64,000 nucleotides of DNA from Euptelea pleiosperma (Eukaryota > Streptophyta > Magnoliopsida > Ranunculales > Eupteleaceae). The position numbers and the translations under genes were made by a program. Under the pieces are notes generated by a model, which was not told the DNA's origin, made no database searches, and saw nothing but the letters and a program-made list of their open reading frames with translations. The stretch covers positions 16,499,929 through 16,563,928 of the forward strand of contig CM068541.1 of the NCBI GenBank assembly GCA_035048495.1, written 5' to 3'. This document shows positions 56,077 to 64,000 of this stretch, in pieces. Numbering within the stretch: the first letter of the stretch is position 1; each line of letters begins with the position of its first letter.

Positions 56077-56391
56077 TTACTCTGATATCAATTGAAAAAT
56101 CCTAATATCTGTAGGATGCAACCTAAAGAGATGGGGGGGTGTTGGGGTTGAATAGGCTTATTTAAAAATTTAATCAATTAACCAGATTAACCTAATCACT
56201 ATGGTTGTAGTTCAAGAATTTAATCGCATGCAAAAAATAATCATAACTGATTGATAATTATCAGAGTGATTAAGCCAACTAACTCAGATAAAATATATTA
56301 GAGATATACTATTTCTAATTCATTTGTTTTAATCTAAACAACATAAAGTACAAAAATTAAATAACATGTGCGTTTTTTTACGAGGAAACCA
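56077..56391 (-). repeat. PBS and part of the 5' LTR of the copia relic, cut by CACTA
   Basis: On the minus strand a degenerate PBS (TGATATCAGAGT, 56080-56092 region) precedes the gag. The LTR part (56093-56391) contains GGGGGGGTG...GAATAGGC, a phrase typical of SIRE-like copia LTR ends. The LTR is cut where the CACTA element begins at 56392. Confidence 0.6.
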
Positions 56392-56421
56392 CACTACAGG
56401 AAAAAAGACTTTCAGCGACGG
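56392..56421 (+). repeat. CACTA terminal inverted repeat (one copy)
   Basis: CACTACAGGAAAAAAGACTT then TCAGCGACGG. The first five bases name the superfamily. Confidence 0.85.
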
Positions 56422-56800
56422 CCGCTGACCGTCGGTATAAGGCAATAATTCGTCGCTATATGTTATACCGACGTCCAGGGCGACCGTCGCTACCCGTCGC
56501 TATAAAGTTCGTCGGTAAAAGGCACTACCGACGGCCACCTCAAAAATGCCTGTCGGTGTATCTTAATTTGTGTTACACACCAAAAGCTTTTAGCGACGGC
56601 TAGGGACCGTCGCTATAACTATATGTAGCGACGGCCAGAGATGTTCCCGTCGCTATAAGGTATATATAGAGAGGGTCATATAATCCGACCGTCGCTATAG
56701 GATATATATAGCGAGGGTCAGTGTTCTGGCCGTCGGTAAATCATAGTTATAGCGACGGTCCCTGGCCGTCGCTAAAAGCTTTTGGTGTATAAATTTTTTG
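56410..56800. repeat. CACTA subterminal zone: GCGACGG repeats and a long hairpin
   Basis: GCGACGG or its inverse CCGTCGC occurs more than ten times, likely binding sites for a TNP1-type protein (inference from the superfamily). ACACCAAAAGCTTTTAGCGA (about 56576-56595) is mirrored by TCGCTAAAAGCTTTTGGTGT (about 56770-56789), so about 210 bp can fold back. This inner unit may itself be a nested MITE. Confidence 0.8.
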
Positions 56801-57130
56801 TTTTAATTTTTTTGCATAATTTGTTGTACCTGTACCTGTAATGTATATAATATCTCATTTCTCTATTCCATGTCCATTTAATCAAATCAAAATGTAAATA
56901 AAATAAAAAATTGAATATCTTAAATAATTAAATTTCTACAATATTGAGTACTGTTTCAAATTTAACAATGTTATAAAAGTTTTAAAAATCAATCTGGAAG
57001 AGTAGAAGACACAATCAATCAGCATCTAGGCCCTGCAAAACAAATAAAAGTAAAATAATTAATATATAAAATGTTACGATTAAGTGTAAACGAAACGAGG
57101 AATTAAAGTTAAACTTAAAAACCTTGAAAT
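56800..57130. other. AT-rich spacer in the CACTA element
   Basis: AT-rich sequence between the subterminal hairpin and the tandem array. It may be the 3' flank of the transposon genes. No ORF. Confidence 0.5.
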
Positions 57131-57134
57131 GCAT

Positions 57135-60100
57135 GTCTAACTGATTATAGATTCCTAATCGGACATCTTTGTATCATGTCTCTTCCAGCATATTTGTTTC
57201 AATGCATTAGAAGTGTTGTAACAGGTTTTGGGAGATTCGGACCTCGTTTGCCCGACTTGAACATCAGAGTCCTAAATTTGACTTAACTTAAAACCTGTAA
57301 ATGCCTAAACCTATACCTGACTACAGATTTCTAACCGGACATCTGTTTTTTACCCCATCTCTTCCAGCATATTTGTTTCAACACAATAGAAGTGTTGTAA
57401 CAAATTTTGGGAGATTCGGACTTCGTTTGCCCGATTTGGACGTCGAGGTCTTAAATTTGACTTAACTTAAAACTTGTAAATGCTTAAACCTATAACTGAC
57501 TACGGATTTCTAACCGGACATCTATTTTTTACCCCGTCTCTTCCAGCATATTTGTTTCAACACAATAGAAGTGTTGTACTAAGTTTCAGGATATTCGGAC
57601 CTCGTTTGCCCGATTTGGACGTCGAGGTCTTAAATTTGACTTAACTTAAAACTTGTAAATGCTTAAACCTATAACTGACAACAGATTCCTAACCGGACAT
57701 CTGTTTTTTACCCCGTCTCTTCCAGCATATTTGTTTCAATACCATAGAAGTGTTGTAACAAATTTCGGGAGATTCAGACTTCGTTTGCCCGATTTGGACG
57801 TCGAGGTCTTAAATTTGACTTAACTTAAAACTTGTAAATGCTTAAACCTATAACTGACTGCAGATTCTTAACCGGACATCTGTTTTTTACCCCGTCTCTT
57901 CCAGCATATTTGTTTCAATACCATAGAAGTGTTGTAACAAATTTCGGGAGATTCAGACTTCGTTTGCCCGATTTGGACGTCGAGGTCTTAAATTTGACTT
58001 AACTTAAAACTTGTAAATGCTTAAACCTATAACTGACTGCAGATTCTTAACCGGACATCTGTTTTTTACCCCGTCTCTTCCAGCATATTTGTTTCAATAC
58101 CATAGAAGTGTTGTAACAAATTTCGGGAGATTCTGACTTCGTTTGCCCGATTTGGACGTCGAGGTCTTAAATTTGACTTAACTTAAAACTTGTAAATGCT
58201 TAAACCTATAACTGACTACAGATTCTTAACCGGACATCTGTTTTTTACCCCATCTCTTCCAGCATATTTGTTTCAACACAATAAAAGTGTTGTAACAGGT
58301 CTCAGGAGATTCGAACCTCGTTTATCCGATTTGGACATCGAGGTCCTAAATTTGACTTAACTTAAAACTTGTAAATGCTTAAACCTATAACTGACTACAG
58401 ATTCTTAACCGGACATCTGTTTTTTACCCCGTCTCTTCTAGCATATTTGTTTCAATACAATAGAAGTGTTGTAACAAATTTCAGGAGATTCAGACTTCGT
58501 TTGCCCGATTTGGACGTCGATGTCTTAAATTTGACTTAACTTAAAACTTGTAAATGCTTAAACCTATAACTGACTACAGATTCCTAACCGGACATCTGTT
58601 TTTTACCCCGTCTCTTCCAGCATATTTGTTTCAACACAATAGAAGAGTTGTAACAAATTTTTGGAGATTCAGACCTCGTTTGCCCAATTTGAGCGTTGGA
58701 GTCTTAAATTTGACTTAACTTAAAACCTGTAAATGCTTAAACCTATAACTGATTACAGATTCCTAACTGGACATCTATTTTTTACCCCGTCTCTTCCAGC
58801 ATATTTGTTTCAATACCATAGAAGTGTTGTAACAAATTTCGGGAGATTCGGACTTCGTTTGCCTGATTCGGACGTCGAGGTCTTAAATTTTACTTAACTT
58901 AAAACTTGTAAATGCTTAAACATATAATTGACTACAGATTCCTAACCGGACATCTGTTTTTTATCCCGTTTCTTCCAGCATATTTGTTTCAACACAATAG
59001 AAGTGTTGTACCAAGTTTCAGAATATTCGGACCTCGTTTGTCCGATTTGGACATCGAGGTCCTAAATTTGACTTAACTTAAAACTTGTAAATGCTTAAAC
59101 CTATAACTGACAACAGATTCTTAACCGGACATCTGTTTTTTACCCCGTCTCTTCTAGCATATTTGTTTCAACACAATAGAAGTGTTGTAACAAATTTTGG
59201 GAGATTCGGAGTTCGTTTGCCTGATTTGGACGTCGAGGTCCTAAATTTGACTTCACTTAAAACTTGTAAATGCTTAAACCTATAACTGACTACAGATTCG
59301 TAACTGGACATCTGTTTTTTACCCCGTCTCTTCTAGCATATTTGTTTCAATACAATAGAAGTGTTGTAACAAATTTCAGGAGATTCAGACTTCGTTTGCC
59401 CGATTTGGACGTCGATGTCTTAAATTTGACTTAACTTAAAACTTGTAAATGCTTAAACCTATAACTGACTACATATTCCTAACCGGACATCTGTTTTTTA
59501 CCCCGTCTCTTCCAGCATATTTGTTTCAACACAATAGAAGAGTTGTAACAAATTTTTGGAGATTCAGACCTCGTTTGCCCAATTTGAGCGTTGGAGTCGT
59601 AAATTTGACTTAACTTAAAACCTGTAAATGCTTAAACCTATAACTGATTACAGATTCCTAACCGGACATCTATTTTTTACCCCGTCTCTTCCAGCATATT
59701 TGTTTCAACACAATAGAAGAGTTGTAATAAATTTTTGGAGATTCAGACCTCGTTTGCCCAATTTGAGCGTTGGAGTCTTAAATTTGACTTAACTTAAAAC
59801 CTGTAAATGCTTAAACCTATAACTGATTACAGATTCCTAACCGGACATCTATTTTTTACCCCGTCTCTTCCAGCATATTTGTTTCAATACCATAGAAGTG
59901 TTGTAACAAATTTCGGGAGATTCGGACTTCGTTTACCTGATTCGGACGTCGAGGTCTTAAATTTGACTTAACTTAAAACTTGTAAATGCTTAAACCTATA
60001 ATTGACTACAGATTCCTAACCGGACATCTGTTTTTTATCCCGTTTCTTCCAGCATATTTGTTTCAACACAATAGAAGTGTTGTACCAAGTTTCAGGATAT

Positions 60101-61055
60101 TCGGACCTCGTTTGTCCGATTTGGACATCGAGGTCCTAAATTTGACTTAACTTAAAACTTGTAAATGCTTAAACCTATAACTGACAACAGATTCCTAACC
60201 GGACATCTGTTTTTTACCCCGTCTCTTCCAGCATATTTGTTTCAATACCATAGAAGTGTTGTAACAAATTTCGGGAGATTCAGACTTCGTTTGCCCGATT
60301 TGGACGTCGAGGTCTTAAATTTGACTTAACTTAAAACTTGTAAATGCTTAAACCTATAACTGACAATAGATTCCTAACCGGACATCTGTTTTTTACCCCG
60401 TCTCTTCCAGCATATTTGTTTCAACACAATAGAAGAGTTGTAATAAATTTTGGGAGATTCAGACCTTGTTTGCCCAATTTGAGCGTTGGAGTCTTAAATT
60501 TGACTTAACTTAAAACCTGTAAATGCTTAAACCTATAACTGATTACAGATTCCTAATCGGACATCTATTTTTTACCCCGTCTCTTCCAGCATATTTGTTT
60601 CAACACCATAGAAGTGTTGTAACAAATTTCGGGAGATTCGGACTTCGTTTGCCTTATTCGGACGTCGAGGTCTTAAATTTGACTTAATTTAAAACTTGTA
60701 AATGCTTAAACCTATAATTGACTATAGATTCCTAACCGGACATCTGTTTTTTATCCCGTTTCTTTCAGCATATTTGTTTCAACACAATAGAAGTGTTGTA
60801 CCAAGTTTCAGGATATTCGGACCTCGTTTGTCCGATTTGGACATCGAGGTCCTAAATTTGACTTAACTTAAAACTTGTAAATGCGTAAACCTATAACTGA
60901 CAGCAGATTCTTAACCGGACATCTGTTTTTTACCCCGTCTCTTCTAGCATATTTGTTTCAACACAATAGAAGTGTTGTAACAAATTTTGGGAGATTCGAA
61001 CTTCGTTTGCCCGATTTGGACGTCGAGGTCCTAAATTTGACTTAACTTAAAACCT
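57135..61055 (+). repeat. 179-bp tandem array, about 22 units
   Basis: The marker GGACATCT recurs at 57161, 57337, 57516, 57695, 57874 and so on to 60917. Twenty steps from 57337 to 60917 equal exactly 20 x 179 bases, so no net indel has fixed. Each unit holds CCCGTCTCTTCCAGCATATT, TGTTTCAA, GAAGTGTTGTAACAAATTT, TTTGCCCGATTTGGACGTCG and AAATTTGACTTAACTTAAAA. Units differ by substitutions. 179 is not a multiple of three, and stops occur in every frame. The array lies between the transposon genes and the subterminal zone. Confidence 0.95.
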
Positions 61056-61087
61056 CATTTTGAGTACTTAAATACAACAATCATATC

Positions 61088-62779
61088 TCACAAATATAGA
61101 TGTACCTGATCATCATTTGCGTCGTCAGACTGATGCTGGTCTTGGCTCGGAGGCGGTATGTTAGCTGATTGCATGGAGCGAAAAAATACAACCATCTGCT
61201 CTTGCACCATCCTACTCACTTGCTGCTGCATCTGCTCTTGCATCTGGGATTGGGCTTGCTGATGCATGTCCTCCTGTTTTTGCATCTGCTCCTGCATCTT
61301 CTGCATTTGCGACTGCATCAGTTGGAACTCATTTTGAAGAGCCTTATAACTGGAAGTGGATGAGCTAGATGATGAGCCAAAGACCGAAGTCGGCGTCGGG
61401 CCTAGACCAAAGCCGCGTACCCGTCCATGTCGCTCTGGGGGCATCACGCTGGTATAAATCTCGTCAGCTGTAAGTGCGGGAGTAGAACTCTCGCCCTCAC
61501 CACTCTCTGACACTCGACTTTGTGAAAGCTCCCTAAATTTGGACTGCATTCAAAACAAATTAGTTAGTAAAAGACAATTATATTTTTATTTAAAATAGAC
61601 ATCTTACGTACCATGATATCAGCAGATGTAGAATCAACTGGCGACCCATCTTTTCTAAGATGGGTTCGGAAGAATAAGTCAACTCGACTCGGTGCAGTAC
61701 CGTCTGTCCTACTCCGAGCCTATTCTTGAAGAAAAAATATATAAATTATTAAACAATAACAGGTCAAAGTAACTTAAAAAAAACAAGCAGTGATATATTA
61801 AAATTATATACGCACCTCCTCATCTCTGTGGCGCGCAAAACTCTTCGTGCCCCCAGTATGTTTCATGGTCTGCTTACTACGGTTCGTCTTATTTTGCTTT
61901 GACATTGCCTGCAACAAATTCAATGTCATGACATAGAAAATGGTTAATGAAATTTTATTTTTGAAATACCTGAAACTCATCACTACTCCAATATACGACT
62001 AGAGAGGCCCAATCAGCATCTGAGATGCCTATGGGTTTATTCTGTAATCGAAGCTCATCCGTGTCCATGGCATCATAATTTTTCTTCAAATCATTCCTCC
62101 AATCGCTGTATTTAGTTCCCATTGACTGCATGACCCACGGTCTGTGGTCATCGCTGATATCAACTTGTTGCTGAAACGTTAAGCAACAATACTGTTAAAA
62201 ATCACATCATTTACTAAAAGTAAAAATAGATAATAAAAAATCATGTCACCTACCTTTACTTTTTGCCACATCCTCTCCTTCGCATCATCAGGAATGTTAG
62301 ACCATCTCTTTAACTGCAACGATGCGTGACCAGAATGCCTAACAACCGTCCCCAATACTTGTCCAAATGAACGAGCCCCATCACCTACAGGTTGGCCTAG
62401 TTCATTCCATTCAATTTGCATTTTTTGGCCAAATGGAATGCCAAAATGACCCACTCCTCGTGTGGGCCCTCTCCTCCGGACGCTGGTAGAAGCTGTTTCA
62501 AAAATTAAACAAAAACACGTCAATGAGTATACAAAATTTATAACATCAAACAATAATATCAGCAACTTATATCATACCAGCGCTACCAGGCGTCGACTGT
62601 AGGGCTGGTGATGAGGCTGGCGATGGAGCAGTCACTGGGGATGGGGATGGGGATGGGGCTAGCGATGGAGCTGCCACTGGGGATGGGGCTGACGATGGGC
62701 CTGATACTGTCGATGGGGCTGACACTGGCAATGGGGCTCTCGATGTAGTCTTCTTAGACACTTTATTTTGTCGAGGCAT
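61088..62779 (-). CDS. CACTA-encoded Transposase_24-type (TNP1-like) protein, six exons
   Basis: Exons on the minus strand: 62779-62578, 62492-62254, 62170-61970, 61908-61816, 61719-61612 and 61543-61088 (stop), with GT-AG borders and matching phases (G/CT split codon at the first intron, phase 0 later), about 432 residues. The N-terminus (MPRQNKVSKKTTS) is followed by a Pro/Ser/Ala-rich linker. Exon 2 carries RRRGPTRGVGHFGIPFGQ, EWNELGQPVGDGARSFGQVL and LGTVVRHS, the Transposase_24 (Ptta/En/Spm) signature. Exon 3 has DDHRPWVMQSMGTKYSDWR and SDADWASLVVYW. The last exon ends in a Gln-rich coiled coil (KMQEQMQKQEDMHQQAQS). In related elements such proteins bind subterminal repeats. The last exon might instead splice at DDQ (GTACAT). 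Confidence 0.85.
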
Positions 62780-62910
62780 ATCTAAATTCTTACACGAATA
62801 ATATTAAGCCATATATGCACGAATAATATTGACAGAATAAATCAATGTAGAAGAACTCAATTTTATTAATCAAACATATTACAAAATAAAATTACAACAT
62901 ATATTAAAAA

Positions 62911-64000
62911 TTACAATGGATCATCATCATCATTGATGAAAGCTTGATCTACTCCATAACCTTCAACAACAACTCCGTCGACATCATCCCTAACCCAACT
63001 GACATCATCATTAGAGTCGGGTTCCTGTTGGTACAACTCGGGCTCATTTACTTGGAAAGGCTCTTCTTCTAGGTCCTCAGTTGACACCATATTGTATGTG
63101 TCTCGTGGTTGTGTCTTTAGTACAACGCGCCAATCAACATTGTTGATGTCTTGAACATAAAAAACTTGATGTGCCTGATTTGAGAGAATAAATGGTTCAT
63201 TGGTATTTAAGGTTCGTTTCACATTCACACAGTTGAACCCATACTCATCTTGTCGGAATCCTCCATGAGTCAGGACATCGTACCAATGGCATTTAAATAA
63301 CACGATCTGATTTTCGCCAGGATACTGTAGCTCCAGAATATCATTTAAAATGCCATAGTATTCGACATTGCCTGTTGTTGGGTTTGTGTCTCTCGCGCTT
63401 GCAAAGCTATTAGTTTCTGCAGTTATAAAAACTCCACTATTTTGAGTTTTTCTCTTTCTCTCTCTATCTTCTGTGTGAAATCTAAACCCTTTTACAATAT
63501 ACCCCTTAAAAGATTTCACTGTCCAAGAAGGACCCAGAGATAACATTTCGAGAGATTCATGTACTTGCTCGCCATTTAATCGCATCTGCGAGACCTAGGC
63601 ATGTTTGAAAAATAAGGTTAATACATTTAAACTATATATAATTATACTTAAAAAATACAAGTGTTTGTATGATATCTAAACCGTACATGTTGTTTAAACC
63701 ATGAAGAAAACTCCTTGATATGTTTCAGTTCAACATCTCTAGGTCCCATACGTCGATTATTGGTATTGATTATTAGTTTGTGTTGCCTGTACAATAAATA
63801 ACACGTCAATAAGTACCAATTTATATGAAATACATATCGAAAGTAAATTTGGAATGATTAGTCTTACTCAATAAATGGCGCGACTTCGGGGCAGTTGTTT
63901 AGCACATAGAGATGAGCTTGTTCCCAGTCAAGGTTGCTTAGCATGTATGTTGTAGCCTTCCCTAAGGCACGACCAATTCCTGTGAAAATGGATAGCCTTC
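62911..64000 (-). CDS. CACTA transposase gene, 3' exons (TNP2-type C-terminus with DUF4216)
   Basis: Three exons are visible on the minus strand: 64000-63868 (incomplete), 63786-63687 and 63594-62911 (stop). The first reads GIGRALGKATTYMLSNLDW and ALYVLNNCPEVAPFIE-like sequence (YVLNNCPEVAPFI). GA/G completes Glu at the junction; then QHKLIINTNNRRMGPRDVE and HIKEFSSWFKQH. The last exon has YYGILNDILELQYPGENQIV, LFKCHWYDV and EPFILSNQAHQVFYVQD, the DUF4216 pattern at the end of plant CACTA transposases, and a very acidic C-terminus (FINDDDDPL). The catalytic part lies outside the window. All splice phases agree. Confidence 0.85.

Larger units (their letters stand above)
56392..64000 (-). mobile_element. 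CACTA (En/Spm) transposon, one end; continues past the window
   Basis: The terminus CACTACAGGAAAAAAGAC at 56392 follows CCA (a possible 3-bp TSD, the usual CACTA size; the other side is outside). A subterminal zone with GCGACGG motifs follows (56410-56800), then a 179-bp tandem array, a TNP1/Transposase_24-type gene and the 3' exons of a DUF4216-type transposase gene, both on the minus strand. The order fits a plant CACTA seen from its distal end. The genes have open exons and consistent splice sites, so the element seems recent. At least 7.6 kb is in the window. It inserted into a copia LTR. Confidence 0.9.

Noticed and set aside
59091..59285. Open frame in the 179-bp array
   Set aside because: The unit length is not a multiple of three, and the frame is closed in the next unit, so it is not coding.
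57135..61055. CRISPR array
   Set aside because: Units of 179 bp with no spacer structure, in a plant transposon.

Overview
The window is nuclear DNA of a flowering plant with a large, transposon-rich genome. It holds plant-type Ty1/copia elements primed by initiator tRNA-Met, L1-type LINEs, a CACTA (En/Spm) transposon with plant transposase domains, and many MITEs. One ordinary plant gene with GT-AG introns and a plastid-transit-like N-terminus is also present. I cannot name the species. No rRNA, tRNA, CRISPR array or prokaryotic gene was seen.

Layout. (1) 1-1325: 3' end of a copia element (RT, RNase H, 3' LTR). (2) 1372-12256: a second copia element (A), decayed and broken by layered insertions. 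A GCGC-rich TIR element (3149-9840) contains what looks like part of a palindromic MITE-family element. That contains a short non-autonomous copia element (B, 3716-9167). The B 3' LTR holds a solo LTR (5112-9083, TSD ACATC), which in turn holds a 5'-truncated LINE (6321-8356). Further MITEs and a captured C2-domain gene fragment break the RT region at 10222-11893. (3) 15099-31125, minus strand: two exons of a real gene separated by an intron of about 15.7 kb. The intron holds copia C (18317-23839), a LINE (27061-30237) and smaller elements. (4) 31126-32530: promoter side of that gene, MITE pieces and a LINE RNase H relic. (5) 33137-42567: a plus-strand LINE with ORF1 and ORF2, its ORF1 split by a 2,998-bp solo LTR (34480-37477, TSD ATAAG). 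(6) 42575-43420: a foldback element. (7) 44450-48925: a minus-strand LINE split by a 1.1-kb insertion that ends in a CACTA terminus and is flanked by 138-bp direct repeats. (8) 48926-56391: MITEs with 9-bp TSDs, palindromic MITEs and a copia gag/LTR relic. (9) 56392-64000: one end of a CACTA transposon that runs off the window. It shows a CACTA terminus, a hairpin-rich subterminal zone, an array of about 22 units of 179 bp, a six-exon Transposase_24-type gene and the 3' exons of a DUF4216-type transposase gene.

Functionally, the host gene (an uncharacterised, coiled-coil, probably plastid protein) is the only cellular gene supported. Most transposon coding regions are broken by stops and frameshifts. 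The CACTA genes at the right edge are open with coherent splice phases, and this is the element most likely to be young. Gene models and element boundaries were read by eye, so boundaries without a TSD are approximate.
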